DNA of 64,000 nucleotides from Sulfurimonas sp. hsl 1-7 (lineage in GTDB: Bacteria; Campylobacterota; Campylobacteria; Campylobacterales; Sulfurimonadaceae): assembly GCF_030577135.1 (NCBI RefSeq), contig NZ_JAUIRR010000002.1, positions 1-64,000 of the forward strand. The letters are read 5' to 3'. This document shows positions 44,044 to 54,495 of this stretch, in pieces. Within the stretch, counting starts at the first letter, position 1. Every line of letters begins with the position of its first letter. Below the pieces are notes generated by a model that ran no database searches, had not been told where the DNA came from, and was given only the letters and a program-made list of their open reading frames with translations. A program made the position numbers and the translations under genes.

Positions 44044-45072
44044 TTACTCGACCATCTCTTCAGTTGAACCCATTTGGATACTGCCTGATTCAGCAAGCTG
44101 GTTAACAGCTTCAACAATTTTTCTCTGAGCCGCTTCAACATCTTTCATTTTAACAGCACCCATAAACTGCATCTCTTCATCAAATGCTTCTTGTGCTCTT
44201 TCACTCATTGCAGAGAAGAATTTCTCTTTTAACTCTTCAGGAGCAGATTTGAGTGCTAACATAAGATCTGCTTTATCGATCGCTTTTAAGATCTCGGCAA
44301 TAGCATTTTTATCTAAAGTAACAATATCTTCAAACGTAAACATCATCTCTTTAATTTGAGTCGCTAATTCTTCATCAACCTGTTCAATTGTTGCAAGTGT
44401 TGCTTTAGAACTTTTTGCACCTAAACGGTTAAAGATATCTGCAACTGCACGCGTACCACCAACTTCAACTTTGTATGAAGCAAGAGATTCAAGTTTTGAT
44501 TCAAGTACGGCAGATACACGTTTAATAACCGATGGAGAGATATCACCAAGTTTTGCCATTCTCATAGCAACTTCACTTCTTAGATCATCCGGGAAGAACT
44601 GTAATGTATCGGCAGCTTCAGTTGAATCCATATGTGCCAGAATAAGAGCAATAGTTTGAGGGTGCTCGTTTAAAATAAAGTCCGAAAGCTGCTGCGGCTT
44701 AATTTTTGAAAGATATGCAAAGTTTTGTGTACTCTGCATAGACTTACTTAGTTTATCGAGAACTTTTTTTGCTTCTTCTGGACCAAGTGTTCTGTATAAT
44801 AGCTCACGAGCATACTCAAGACCACCGGTAGTAAGATACTGACCCGATTGAAAAATGGCATGGAACTCTTCTAAAATCGTCGTAGCCAAAGCTCTGTCTA
44901 TACTTTTATTTACCGCAATAAATTTAGAGATCTCAGTAATTGCTTCTACATCCATATTTGAGAATATTGCAGCAGTAATCTCTTCACCAAGTTGTAAAAG
45001 TAAAATGGCAATCTTCTCTGCCATCCCCATCTCATCGAATGCAGCTTGTTGTTGTTGTGATAATTTTGCCAT
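44044..45072 (-). CDS. fliG: Flagellar motor switch protein FliG
   Basis: 342 aa, C-ring protein that interacts with the MotA stator. Seen: MAEKIAILLLQLGEEITAAI, LNEHPQTIALILAHM (the middle-domain EHPQ motif), LEILKAI-type segment AIAEILKAIDKADLMLALK, and the C-terminal torque helix region FFSAMSERAQEAFDEEM. Full length. It lies 6 bases after fliF. Confidence 0.97.
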   Translation of the reverse strand: MAKLSQQQQAAFDEMGMAEKIAILLLQLGEEITAAIFSNMDVEAITEISKFIAVNKSIDRALATTILEEFHAIFQSGQYLTTGGLEYARELLYRTLGPEEAKKVLDKLSKSMQSTQNFAYLSKIKPQQLSDFILNEHPQTIALILAHMDSTEAADTLQFFPDDLRSEVAMRMAKLGDISPSVIKRVSAVLESKLESLASYKVEVGGTRAVADIFNRLGAKSSKATLATIEQVDEELATQIKEMMFTFEDIVTLDKNAIAEILKAIDKADLMLALKSAPEELKEKFFSAMSERAQEAFDEEMQFMGAVKMKDVEAAQRKIVEAVNQLAESGSIQMGSTEEMVE

Positions 45073-45078
45073 TTCTAT

Positions 45079-46788
45079 CTATCCTTGTCTACGGTGTGGA
45101 AGATCAGCTTCTTCTGATAAAAGTGCTTGAAGAAGTGCTGCAACATTTACCGGCTCATCTTCAGCCATCACTCTTACTTTTTCAAGAAGTACTTCATGTT
45201 TGAGTTCATCTTCATTGAGTGTACCCGTAATACCAAGTTGATCTTCAACTTTTTTACGCATACTTTGTACTTTTTCAACTAAGTCGTCATCTTCATCTTC
45301 TTCTAGATCCAATTTCGGTCTCTCAAGCTCTTCATCCTCTTTAGAAACCTCTAACATACGATCCGCAAATGGAACAATCGCTTTTTTGTATACAATAAAA
45401 AGAAGCAGTAATACAAATACATACTTAAACAGGTCGGCAAAAGGTGCTAGATATGTTTCACTAAACTTAATCACCTCAGTTACTTGCGTAGCAGAAGGAT
45501 CTTTTGCTTCTCTTTCAAACTGTAAGTTTTGTACACTTATCAAGTCACCCCTGTCAGTATCTATACCGATAGAACGACTTGCAAGTGAAGTTAATGCATT
45601 TATATCAGCTTCATCGAGTGGAGTGTATTCTGTTTCACTAGTAAACTTACCTTCATCATCTAATTTATACTTGTATTTTCCATCTACCAAAACAGCAGCT
45701 GTAACTCTTTTAATACGAGCAAATTGAGACTTAGTCGTACTTACAGTTTTTCCAACTTCATAGTTGGTTGTCCCTGAATTTTTACTATATTTTTCAGTAG
45801 TTTTATTTGACTGAAGCCCTTCAACAGGTCCGATATTGCTAACAGTTCCAGGTACTCCGCCAACAACGTCAGGTGACATCCCCTCACGTTTTTCTTCACT
45901 TACCTGTTCACTTCTAACTACATTTTCAGGATCATATTTTTCACTTGTAGAGCTCTGGATAGAGAAATCGTAATCGATTGTTACCTGTGCTACAACTTTA
46001 TCTTTTCCGCCGACAAAAGGAGCAACAACTTCAACAATTTTATTGCGAAGTTTCCCCTCCTCTTTAGTTTTATAGCGTTGTTGTACCACAGAGAGTTCAT
46101 CCATCTGTCCCATCTCATCATCATCACCCAATGTGACACCGTCGCTGCTTACGACCATAACATTTGATGGATCGAGTTTAGGTACTGCAGAAGCTACAAG
46201 ATTTTTAATTCCTCTTATTTGTTTGTGTGAAAGTGTACGGTCGCTCTCAAGTTCAACCATAACAGATGCAGTAGGCTGTGACTGTTTAGAAACAAAAAGG
46301 GTCTCTTTGGGAAGTGCCAGGGATACACTTGCATTTTTAATAGGGGCAAGTGCATTGATAGTACGTGAGAGTTCCCCCTCTAACGCACGAAGATATTTTA
46401 CATCCTGATCAAACTTTGTTGCACCGAACTCTTGCGTATCAAACAGTTCAAATCCAACAACATTATCTTTTGGTATTCCCAAAGATGCAATAGAGATTCT
46501 TTCTTTGTACACAACATCACGAGGCACTTTTATGATATTGTTATCTTCAAGTTTATATGGGATCTTATCTTGTTCAAGCTGCTCGATTACTTTTGCAGCA
46601 TCTTGTGAACTAAGAGAATCAAACAGAACCTCATAAGAGCTTAAACTTGAGTTTCGAGAAGTATATGTTACAAGAAAAATCAAAAATGCAACAATCCCAA
46701 AAACCGCAAAAGCTATAATAGCTTTTTGCTGCTTTGTCAATTTTGCATATACAACCGATAACTGTGAGAAAAGTGCCTTAAAGTCCAT
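45079..46788 (-). CDS. fliF: Flagellar MS-ring protein FliF
   Basis: 569 aa. A first membrane helix (AIIAFAVFGIVAFLIFLVTY, about 24-43), two ring-building domains with LDSLSSQDAAKVIEQLEQDK and QTAS-type segment QPTASVMVELESDR, a large periplasmic region and a second helix near residue 455 (FADLFKYVFVLLLLFIVYK). A cytoplasmic acidic tail binding FliG follows. It forms the basal-body base in the inner membrane and heads the fliF-fliG-fliH run. Confidence 0.96.
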   Translation of the reverse strand: MDFKALFSQLSVVYAKLTKQQKAIIAFAVFGIVAFLIFLVTYTSRNSSLSSYEVLFDSLSSQDAAKVIEQLEQDKIPYKLEDNNIIKVPRDVVYKERISIASLGIPKDNVVGFELFDTQEFGATKFDQDVKYLRALEGELSRTINALAPIKNASVSLALPKETLFVSKQSQPTASVMVELESDRTLSHKQIRGIKNLVASAVPKLDPSNVMVVSSDGVTLGDDDEMGQMDELSVVQQRYKTKEEGKLRNKIVEVVAPFVGGKDKVVAQVTIDYDFSIQSSTSEKYDPENVVRSEQVSEEKREGMSPDVVGGVPGTVSNIGPVEGLQSNKTTEKYSKNSGTTNYEVGKTVSTTKSQFARIKRVTAAVLVDGKYKYKLDDEGKFTSETEYTPLDEADINALTSLASRSIGIDTDRGDLISVQNLQFEREAKDPSATQVTEVIKFSETYLAPFADLFKYVFVLLLLFIVYKKAIVPFADRMLEVSKEDEELERPKLDLEEDEDDDLVEKVQSMRKKVEDQLGITGTLNEDELKHEVLLEKVRVMAEDEPVNVAALLQALLSEEADLPHRRQG

Positions 46789-46803
46789 TAAATATTACAT
46801 CAC

Positions 46804-47898
46804 CTATAAATATTGTTTTGCAAGTTCAAAAAATTTATCATTTTGCTCACTTGTTCCAACTGTTACACGTATAGCATTCATTCCGTAACCTGCTAAATCC
46901 CTTACAATCATTCCACGACGAAGTAGATCATCTGCTAATTTTGTTGAATTTTGGTTCTCATTGAGACATAAAGTAACGAAATTTGTATAACTCTCAATTA
47001 TATCTAGTTTTTGTTCATTTGCAAACTCTTTATAACGTTTCATCTGCTCAAAATTTAAAGCGATACTTTTGTTAACAAACTCTTCATCCTCTAATGCAAC
47101 AGAAGCAGCTTCCAGAGATAACGTAGTGATGTTAAACGGTGGACGCAGCTTATAGAGTTCATTGATGATAAGTTCATCAGCCACCCCGTATCCTGTACGC
47201 ATTCCGCCTAGACCGTATGCTTTTGAAAAAGTTCCCAAATAGATAACATTTTTAAACTTTTCAACCAACTCTTTAGGCTCAACAGCTTTCTTCTCATCAG
47301 CAGCTTTTGCATACTCCATGTATGCACCGTCAACAACAACTAGAGTATCTTCATCGATCTTCTCTAAAAATGCCATCATATCTGCCGCATCAATCGCATC
47401 ACCCGTTGGATTGTTCGGTGTACATAAGAAAATAATTGATGGATTTTCTTTCTTGTAAAGCTCATAAAATTCATCAAGGTTATGCTTTTGTGAAGCAGTT
47501 TTAATAATTTGTGCCCCTACGTGTTTTGCATAGATCTCATACATAGCGAATGTTACACTGTTTACTAAAACTTTCGTATTTTCATCCGCCTTTGCATGGA
47601 TAACGAACTCAATAACCTGGTCACTTCCGCTACCGATAATGATATTCTTTTGTTCTACATCAAAGCGCTTTGCAAGACCCGCTTTTAACTTGATCATAGA
47701 ATCATCCGGATATAAAGCCATATTTTTTACGATCTTACTTACTGCATCCTGCACTTTTTGTGAACACCCTAAAGGGTTTTCATTTGATGCAAGTTTTACG
47801 ATATCTTTTGGTTCTATACCAAACTCACGTACAACTAATTCTATAGGCTTTCCAGCCTCATACGTTTTTATACTTTCTAGATGTTTATTAAATTTCAA
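46804..47898 (-). CDS. hisC: Histidinol-phosphate aminotransferase
   Basis: 364 aa PLP enzyme of histidine synthesis. Seen: [52 protein letters not shown], and PLP-binding Lys in [17 protein letters not shown]. It may also act on aromatic amino acids, which would fit its place after pheA. The start is TTG at 47898, overlapping the pheA stop in TTGA (47895-47898). Confidence 0.95.
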   Translation of the reverse strand: MKFNKHLESIKTYEAGKPIELVVREFGIEPKDIVKLASNENPLGCSQKVQDAVSKIVKNMALYPDDSMIKLKAGLAKRFDVEQKNIIIGSGSDQVIEFVIHAKADENTKVLVNSVTFAMYEIYAKHVGAQIIKTASQKHNLDEFYELYKKENPSIIFLCTPNNPTGDAIDAADMMAFLEKIDEDTLVVVDGAYMEYAKAADEKKAVEPKELVEKFKNVIYLGTFSKAYGLGGMRTGYGVADELIINELYKLRPPFNITTLSLEAASVALEDEEFVNKSIALNFEQMKRYKEFANEQKLDIIESYTNFVTLCLNENQNSTKLADDLLRRGMIVRDLAGYGMNAIRVTVGTSEQNDKFFELAKQYL

Positions 47899-48980
47899 TT
47901 TTCACCCTTTGCATATGATCCTAGCCATGTAACTTCGCTAGCATGTTTATCTATAACTTTTTTAATTCGTTCTTCATCTATATGACCGTAAAAGTCTATA
48001 TAGAACCAATATCCAAAACCACCGTCTTTATCTATCGACGGACGCGATTCTATCTTAGAGAGGTTAATCTTCTCTTCATCAAAATCTTGTAAAAAATGAA
48101 CAAGTGAACCGGCTTCTACGGCATCTTTTAAACGTACCAATATAGAAGTTTTGTCATCGTTACTTATTCCGTTTTTAAAATCACTTAGAATAATAAAGCG
48201 AGTTGTATTTTCAGCTTCATCTTCAATGTTTTCAAAGAGTACCGGGACACCGTAAAGTTTTGCCGCTATGTGAGAACATATTGCCGCCGCACTTGGATCT
48301 TCTGCTGCTAAAATCGCAGCTTTTGCAGTTGATTCTACGGGAATCAGCTCAATATCGTTAAAGCCGTGTTCACTTAAAAAGTCACGGCACTGTCCAAAAC
48401 CTTTATCTTTTGAGTAGATCTTTTTAATATCTTCAAGTTTATGAGCCTTTGTTGCAAACGCAACATGGATCGGCATATAAAGTTCTGAAACTATTTTCAT
48501 AGGTGACTTTGAAAGCAGATCAAGGGTTTCACCCACAATTCCGTCACGAGAATTCTCAATCGGTACAACTCCAAACTTTGCACGTCCCGCTTCAATAGTT
48601 TTAAATACAGACTCGATAGAGTTAAGAGAAAGATACTCACTCATTGCACCAAAACGGCTCTCTGCCGCTTGATGGGTAAAACTCCCTTCAGGTCCAAGAT
48701 ATGCAATACGTTCAGGAAGCTCCAAATTACGAGAAACTGCAAAGATCTCTAAAAATATAGCTTCAATTGCAGCTTTATTTAAGATCCCGTTTTGCTCTTC
48801 ACTTAATTTGCTTAAACGCTCAATAATAGCTTTTTCACGTTCAGGCCTATAGATTGCACCGCCTGTATCTGCTTTAATCTCACCTACACGTTCTACAACT
48901 TTCATACGTTTGTTTAAAAGTTCTAAAAGTTCGGTATCTATCGCATCTATCGCTACTCTACAATCATCTAAAGTTTTCAT
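47895..48980 (-). CDS. pheA: Chorismate mutase / prephenate dehydratase
   Basis: 361 aa fused enzyme for phenylalanine synthesis. Residues 1-90 are a chorismate mutase ([29 protein letters not shown]). About 93-270 form the dehydratase ([40 protein letters not shown]). The C-terminal ACT domain has the phenylalanine-sensing [10 protein letters not shown]. It overlaps the HAD gene by ATGA (48977-48980) and hisC by TTGA. Confidence 0.97.
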   Translation of the reverse strand: MKTLDDCRVAIDAIDTELLELLNKRMKVVERVGEIKADTGGAIYRPEREKAIIERLSKLSEEQNGILNKAAIEAIFLEIFAVSRNLELPERIAYLGPEGSFTHQAAESRFGAMSEYLSLNSIESVFKTIEAGRAKFGVVPIENSRDGIVGETLDLLSKSPMKIVSELYMPIHVAFATKAHKLEDIKKIYSKDKGFGQCRDFLSEHGFNDIELIPVESTAKAAILAAEDPSAAAICSHIAAKLYGVPVLFENIEDEAENTTRFIILSDFKNGISNDDKTSILVRLKDAVEAGSLVHFLQDFDEEKINLSKIESRPSIDKDGGFGYWFYIDFYGHIDEERIKKVIDKHASEVTWLGSYAKGEN

Positions 48981-49768
48981 TTTCTCTCCAAATTATGCTT
49001 GTCTAAAATATCTTGCATATTTTTATAGATAAAATCAGGTCGTAAATTTTCATCTAAAAAAGGCACTATCTCTTCGGCTGTTTGATACTTTCCGCTTGTT
49101 ACAAAAACTGTTTTCATCCCAAGCTCTTTTGCACCGCCAAGATCACCTTTTACGTCATCACTGATAATTTCGATATTTTCAAACTTAGCTGAACTCTCTT
49201 GCTCTTGTAATCTACGTAACGATTCATTGTAAAAAGCGGTACTTGGTTTTCCGACAACCTCATACGACGAGCTTGTAGCAAACTCTAACATTTTAAGCAC
49301 TGCTCCGACACCCGGATATCTTTTGCCATTTTTTGCATAGATAGATGTTTCATGCATCCCGACAAGTTTCGCACCCTGAAGTAAAAACTCTATCATCTGT
49401 GCATACTCATCAGCACTAAAATCCTCTTTGATCGCGACCAAAACTGTTTTAGGTTTTTCATAATCGAGTGTATATCCCATAGATACAAGAGTATTTAAAA
49501 ACTCCTGTGCTCCATATGCAGCAACCGCTTCTTTTTCAACTTTTTCTTCAAGGAGCATCAAAGGATCAAGATACTTGTCAAATCCAAACGCAAACCCTAT
49601 TGATAGCAGATAATTATAAAAATCCGTAGAAGCTTTTTTTGTATTGTTCGTGATAACCATATACGGTATTTGATTCGTGTTGAGATAGTTAATAAACTCT
49701 CTGCTGCCCTCTATAGGCGATTTATCACTATCACTAATCAAAGTCCCTTGAACATCTATAAAATACAA
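48977..49768 (-). CDS. HAD-IIA family sugar-phosphatase-like hydrolase
   Basis: 263 aa of the NagD-like type: DVQGTLISDSDKSPI near the start with the DxxGTL nucleophile region, VITNNTKKASTDFY, EVVGKPSTAFYNESL and IISDDVKGDLGGAKELGMKT. The first Asp motif is DVQGT rather than DxDGT, so the second acidic residue of the motif is Gln; activity may be altered. The start is TTG (49768) with AGGGAAGAG upstream. C. jejuni has the same gene (Cj0315) between lysA and pheA. Confidence 0.85.
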   Translation of the reverse strand: MYFIDVQGTLISDSDKSPIEGSREFINYLNTNQIPYMVITNNTKKASTDFYNYLLSIGFAFGFDKYLDPLMLLEEKVEKEAVAAYGAQEFLNTLVSMGYTLDYEKPKTVLVAIKEDFSADEYAQMIEFLLQGAKLVGMHETSIYAKNGKRYPGVGAVLKMLEFATSSSYEVVGKPSTAFYNESLRRLQEQESSAKFENIEIISDDVKGDLGGAKELGMKTVFVTSGKYQTAEEIVPFLDENLRPDFIYKNMQDILDKHNLERK

Positions 49769-49781
49769 TATTTTCTCTTCC

Positions 49782-50993
49782 CTAGTCTTCTAAAAACTCT
49801 TTTTCAAGAGCAATTAGATCTTCAAAACTCTCTCTACGGCGAATAAGTCTTGCTTTTCCACCTTCAACAGCAACCTCTGCACTTCTGCCACGTGTATTGT
49901 AGTTACTTCCCATACCAAAACCATATGCACCTGCCGATTTCACAACAAGCAGATCGTTATGATTTAACGGCGGTAAGTTATAATCTTTCGCAAAGAAGTC
50001 ACCACTCTCACATACCGGCCCTACGATATCTACAGCTCTTTCATCTTCAGTATTATCAGTAATTGCTTCGATTCCATGATATGCATTGTAAAGTGATGGA
50101 CGTAGTAAGTCATTCATTGCACCGTCAACCACTACAAATTTTTTCTCACCATTTTGTTTTTCATAAAGTACTTTTGTTAAGAAGTATCCGGCATTAGCAG
50201 TTAAGAAACGTCCCGGCTCACAAAGGATAGTCATATCCATCGCCGTTAAAGTTCCTAAAATAGCCTGTGCATAATCGTACGGTTTAATAGTAACTTCATC
50301 TTTGTATTGAACACCAAGTCCGCCACCGATATCAAAAAATTTCAGTTCAATATCAAGTGCTTGTAGTGAACGCACTAAGTCAGCTACAATCTCAGCCGAT
50401 TCACGGATAGGATCAAGTTCTGTAAGTTGTGAACCGATATGGAAGTGAATACCAACCGGATCTAGGTTTTCAGAATTTTTTGCCTTGATGTACATTCTTT
50501 TTGCAGAATTAAGATCAACACCAAACTTGTTGTCGTGAAGTCCCGTTGAGATGTACGGGTGTGTTTTTGGATCAATATTTGGATTTACTCTGATACTGAT
50601 ACGCGCTTGTTTCCCTAACTCACGTGCGACAAGTTCAACACGTCCAAGTTCCGCTTCACTCTCAAGATTGATGTAAAGGATATCTTTTTCAATCGCTTCA
50701 CGAATCTCGTCATCAGTTTTACCAACACCTGAGAAGATGATTTTGTACGGAGCAATACCTGCTAATAATGCACGACGAACCTCACCGATCGATACACAAT
50801 CAGCTCCACTTCCCATTTTTGCAAAATGTTTTACTACGCTTAAATTTGAGTTTGCTTTTACAGCATATGCTATTATAGATTTTCTTCCACGAAAAGCTTC
50901 TTTAAGTTCATCGAACTGTTCTTTCATGTAGTCAAAATCGTACACATAAAGAGGCGTCTGATATTCATTCGCCAAAGATTTAAAATCGATCAT
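49782..50993 (-). CDS. lysA: Diaminopimelate decarboxylase
   Basis: Makes lysine from meso-diaminopimelate. The 403 aa have the PLP-Lys segment IAYAVKANSNLSVV, GADCVSIGEVRRAL, KFGVDLN, GIHFHIGSQLTEL, FFDIGGGLGVQY, CEPGRFLTANAG and the catalytic CESGDFFAKD. Complete. It heads a sub-block with HAD, pheA and hisC. Confidence 0.97.
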   Translation of the reverse strand: MIDFKSLANEYQTPLYVYDFDYMKEQFDELKEAFRGRKSIIAYAVKANSNLSVVKHFAKMGSGADCVSIGEVRRALLAGIAPYKIIFSGVGKTDDEIREAIEKDILYINLESEAELGRVELVARELGKQARISIRVNPNIDPKTHPYISTGLHDNKFGVDLNSAKRMYIKAKNSENLDPVGIHFHIGSQLTELDPIRESAEIVADLVRSLQALDIELKFFDIGGGLGVQYKDEVTIKPYDYAQAILGTLTAMDMTILCEPGRFLTANAGYFLTKVLYEKQNGEKKFVVVDGAMNDLLRPSLYNAYHGIEAITDNTEDERAVDIVGPVCESGDFFAKDYNLPPLNHNDLLVVKSAGAYGFGMGSNYNTRGRSAEVAVEGGKARLIRRRESFEDLIALEKEFLED

Positions 50994-51055
50994 AAAAATG
51001 TCCCAATCTCTTTATAAATTTTTAACGATTTTATCCAAAATGTGCTTATAAGTGC

Positions 51056-52126
51056 CTAAGTTGACAAACGATGTTTTTTCCACAGCCACAAGGCTATGAA
51101 AAGGAGTATGGAAATAGGCCCGATCAGACCTACTTCACTAGATATGGTTTTGTGGTTTGAAAGCTCGATCAACATAAAGAGTAATCCCCATACCAACAGT
51201 GTTGAAAGTATAGCTCCAAAAGAGAATAACGACACATTTAGAAAACGGACACTAATAGGGACTAAAAAGAAAATAATTACGATCAATATCGGTGCAAAAA
51301 ACGGGTAAATAAAGATCCTGTATAGTGCACCTCGGATATTACTCGTTTCAACCCCTTGAGAACTTAAAAGTTTGTACGCTTCAAATGCATCGGAAATTGT
51401 AAAATCAACCTGTCCCAGATAAACCTGATCAAGCATCTTGGGTCTAAACTCTTCAAGAATTTTAAGATCTTTTTCCTCGGTAACACTGATCCCCGTTGAG
51501 CCGAAACTCAAATCATCAGGTTTTGTAATTACATCTGCATCTTTAATACGCCAAAAGTTATCTTCATAACGGGCCTCTTTAGCCGTTAAAATAGACTTTA
51601 GTGAACCATTGTTCACCTCAAATACTCTAATACCGAGAGCCTTTTCCTGAATAGGTAAAAGTTTTGAGAAGTAGATATATTGCCCTTTATGTATAAAGAA
51701 CAGATCCCGGCTGGGGTTAAGATATTTTCCATGAACACGGATATTGTAGGCATACTCTTGTGCACGTGAAAACTTTGTAAAAGCATGTAAAGATATGAAT
51801 AAAAATATGATTAACGATGCTACAACGACAAATGGTTTGAGTGCATCAACCCGTGAATATCCCAATGAGTACAAAGATACTAAAGCGTTTGATCGAATGA
51901 GGTAGATCTTAGTTGCTATCATTCCAAAAACAAGTGAAATCGGCAAAAGCATATCAATGGCAAAAAAAGTTTTGTACACAAGGTAAATTAACACAAGATT
52001 GGCTGATTTTGAGAGTGCATCAGCATTTCCCATATAGTCAAAACCAACCATAAAAAGCACTAGTGCAAGAAGGATAACTGAAAAATATTTGAGATAGTGG
52101 AGTGCTATGTACTTATAGGCTAACAA
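51056..52126 (-). CDS. lptG: LptF/LptG-family LPS export permease (probably LptG)
   Basis: 356 aa with the YjgP/YjgQ layout: three helices at the N-terminus, a periplasmic beta-jellyroll part (about 120-250; VFEVNNGSLKSILTAKEARY) and three helices at the C-terminus. LptF/LptG pair with LptB to move LPS to the outer membrane. No LptA/B/C gene is near. Family place and the Campylobacter order (pth-lptG-lysA) suggest LptG. The start overlaps pth by 7 bases. Confidence 0.85.
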   Translation of the reverse strand: MLAYKYIALHYLKYFSVILLALVLFMVGFDYMGNADALSKSANLVLIYLVYKTFFAIDMLLPISLVFGMIATKIYLIRSNALVSLYSLGYSRVDALKPFVVVASLIIFLFISLHAFTKFSRAQEYAYNIRVHGKYLNPSRDLFFIHKGQYIYFSKLLPIQEKALGIRVFEVNNGSLKSILTAKEARYEDNFWRIKDADVITKPDDLSFGSTGISVTEEKDLKILEEFRPKMLDQVYLGQVDFTISDAFEAYKLLSSQGVETSNIRGALYRIFIYPFFAPILIVIIFFLVPISVRFLNVSLFSFGAILSTLLVWGLLFMLIELSNHKTISSEVGLIGPISILLFIALWLWKKHRLST

Positions 52127-52692
52127 GGTGAACCTTTCTTAGCATACTGTGAACTTGTATCTTCTAGAGAGTTTTTGAGTAAAAACTCTATTGCATCTGC
52201 AGCGTGGCCTATCCACTCATCTAAATGCTCTTGTTCTTTAGGTGAAAAATCACTTAAAACGTAAGAAGCAACCTCCCCTTTATGTTCTGGTTTGCCTATT
52301 CCCATTCTAACTCGTGCATACTCACGTGAGATATGAGCATCAATCGATTTTAATCCATTATGACCACCGTGACCGCCGCCGAATTTAAAACGGAGTGTTC
52401 CAAAAGGGAGATCTAAATCATCATGTATTACAACAACTTCATCTATTTTATAAAAGTTCTTTACTTTTACAACAGATTCACCTGAAAGGTTCATATATGT
52501 AAGTGGTTTTAATAAAAAATGATTTTCTAAAGAAACAGGGTTTTGAAATTTAAAGAGTTCACCTTTAAAATTTGAAGAGGATTGTGTAGAAGCACTCAGT
52601 CTTTTTCTGAGCTCATCAATTACCATAAAACCAATATTATGGCGTGTTTTTTCATAGTCGGATCCAGGGTTTCCTAGTCCGACTATAAGCAT
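52120..52692 (-). CDS. pth: Peptidyl-tRNA hydrolase
   Basis: Frees tRNA from dropped peptidyl-tRNA. The 190 aa show VGLGNPGSDYEKTRHNIGFM with the catalytic His, PLTYMNLSGESV, VIHDDLDLPFG and GGGHGGHNGLKSI. Length normal. It sits 13 bases after rplY. Confidence 0.97.
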   Translation of the reverse strand: MLIVGLGNPGSDYEKTRHNIGFMVIDELRKRLSASTQSSSNFKGELFKFQNPVSLENHFLLKPLTYMNLSGESVVKVKNFYKIDEVVVIHDDLDLPFGTLRFKFGGGHGGHNGLKSIDAHISREYARVRMGIGKPEHKGEVASYVLSDFSPKEQEHLDEWIGHAADAIEFLLKNSLEDTSSQYAKKGSPC

Positions 52693-52705
52693 AATAAGGG
52701 GTTCC

Positions 52706-53242
52706 TTATTTAGCTTTGATCACACTTAGAACCGCAACACGGTCAGCGTCTGTGAAAGTTACATTTTCGATTGCTGGAAGGTCACGAATAAGTCTTGCAT
52801 CACCAACATCCATAGGAGTTACGTCAACAACGATTTCATTTGGTAAATCTTCGATTTTAGCTTTTACACGAAGACGTGGTTTAGAAATGAAAACCATACC
52901 TTTATTTTTAAGACCAACAGCATCACCTTGTGCTACAACTGGAACCATGTAGTGTGTTTCAACACCTGGTTGAGCTACCATTAGATCAACGTGTAATAGT
53001 TTACCTGTAACTGCGTGAGACTCATATGATTGAACAACAACATTCATCTCATTTCCACCAACTTTTACTGGGAATGCAATAGATTCTTTGTTGCGAACAG
53101 CACGGATATATTCATTTTCTTTGAATGCAGCGTTGATATTTTCAACACCTTTTCCGTAAATATTTGCAATTAGATAACCATCACGGCGAAGTGCTTTAAC
53201 ACTTTTCTTACCAGTACTCTCTCTAACTATACCTTCTAACAT
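52706..53242 (-). CDS. rplY: Ribosomal protein bL25 (CTC form)
   Basis: 178 aa two-domain bL25: the 5S-rRNA-binding N-terminal domain ([26 protein letters not shown]) and the CTC C-terminal domain ([28 protein letters not shown]). The ATG has AAGGA six bases upstream. A TATAAT -10 at 53272-53277 lies at the head of the long run that reaches dxs. Confidence 0.96.
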   Translation of the reverse strand: MLEGIVRESTGKKSVKALRRDGYLIANIYGKGVENINAAFKENEYIRAVRNKESIAFPVKVGGNEMNVVVQSYESHAVTGKLLHVDLMVAQPGVETHYMVPVVAQGDAVGLKNKGMVFISKPRLRVKAKIEDLPNEIVVDVTPMDVGDARLIRDLPAIENVTFTDADRVAVLSVIKAK

Positions 53243-53271
53243 ATGAAGTCCTTAATTTTAAAATAGGCGGA

Positions 53272-53277
53272 ATTATA
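53272..53277 (-). promoter_or_regulatory. -10 box for the rplY-to-dxs gene run
   Basis: TATAAT on the minus strand, 30 bases before rplY. No other clear -10 appears in the tight spacing down to fliF, though internal promoters (for example before lysA) cannot be excluded. Confidence 0.5.
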
Positions 53278-53301
53278 CCTAAAATTGAATTAAATTTTAC
53301 T

Positions 53302-54495
53302 TTAAGACTTTAGATCAAAGACATCATCATCCATAGTGATCTCATGCGTTTCACCCATAGCATTGTGATTATTGCTCGAGATTTTTCCACTCATGAGTCC
53401 TGAAATTTTAAGTTCAAGGTCAGATGCACTCGTTGCATAATCGAGTGCAGCCTCTTTTGTAATGACACCTTCATTGTAAAGGTCTAAAATCCCTTGATCG
53501 AAACTTTGCGATTTATAGTGATCTTTTCCTGCCTCAATTGCATCGCGGATTTCAACATCTCTGTTTTCCATAATCAATGTTTCAATAAGTGGCGTACGCA
53601 CGAGAATTTCTAATGCTGCACGTCTTCCCCCATCTTTTGCAGGGACCAGACGTTGAGAAATAACACCTTGGATAACCCCTGCCAGCGATATACGGACACG
53701 GTTTTGCTCATCAGTCGGGAACTGTGCAATAATACGGTTGATAGTTTCTTTTGCATCAAGTGTATGCAGTGTCGAGAAAACCAAGTGTCCCGTATCTGCA
53801 GCGTGAAGTGCCAAGTTGATAGTTTCTCTATCCCTCATCTCCCCAACAAGAATAATATCGGGGTCTTCACGAAGTGCAGCACGAAGTGCATTTGAAAAAG
53901 AGATCGTATCTTGTCCAACTGAACGTTGATTGATAATACACCCTCTATCTTTATGGACGAACTCAATCGGATCCTCAATCGTAATAACGTGTTTTTTCTT
54001 ATTTAGATTGAGTTCATTAATAAGTGCAGCAAGTGTTGTTGACTTACCCGAACCTGTAACACCTGTTACAAGAACAAGACCACGCTCTTTTTTTGTAAAC
54101 ATTCTTACAATTTCAGGTAGGTGGAGTTCTTCCAAACTTGGAATACGTACCGGAATAACCCTGAATACTGCAGAAACTCCATCCATTTGAAAAAAGATAT
54201 TTACACGGAAACGGTTATTCTCATCAAACGGATAAACAAGGTCAAGCTCTTTCTTCTCGACAAACTCCGCGAATCTCCCTTTGAGTAACTCTTTTGCGAA
54301 TGTAAGAGCATCCTCTTTTGATAAGATTCCACCCGAAAACTGTTTAATCTCACCGTTTATTCTTGCACGTATTACGGAATTGGCTTTTATGTGGAGGTCA
54401 CTTCCTCCAACTTCAATCATCTTTTTAAGATGGACTCGTATTTTTTTTAACTGCTCAAACGTTAGTTTGCTTACATCTACTTCATTCTTATTCAT
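53302..54495 (-). CDS. pilT: PilT-like twitching/retraction ATPase
   Basis: 397 aa. Walker A GVTGSGKSTTL, Asp box ITIEDPIEF, Walker B IILVGEMRD and His box STLHTLDAKETINRI match PilT/PilU hexamers. The N-terminal PAS-like part has MIEVGGSDLHIKANSV. The C-terminal AIRNLIRE motif of classical PilT is not obvious, so PilU or a relative is possible. No other pilus genes are near. The start overlaps the tal stop (ATGA, 54492-54495). Confidence 0.88.
   Translation of the reverse strand: MNKNEVDVSKLTFEQLKKIRVHLKKMIEVGGSDLHIKANSVIRARINGEIKQFSGGILSKEDALTFAKELLKGRFAEFVEKKELDLVYPFDENNRFRVNIFFQMDGVSAVFRVIPVRIPSLEELHLPEIVRMFTKKERGLVLVTGVTGSGKSTTLAALINELNLNKKKHVITIEDPIEFVHKDRGCIINQRSVGQDTISFSNALRAALREDPDIILVGEMRDRETINLALHAADTGHLVFSTLHTLDAKETINRIIAQFPTDEQNRVRISLAGVIQGVISQRLVPAKDGGRRAALEILVRTPLIETLIMENRDVEIRDAIEAGKDHYKSQSFDQGILDLYNEGVITKEAALDYATSASDLELKISGLMSGKISSNNHNAMGETHEITMDDDVFDLKS

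Noticed and set aside
43266-44141. Longer FliH reading back into fliG
   Set aside because: The extension lies inside the fliG C-terminus and the family N-terminus begins at 44039.
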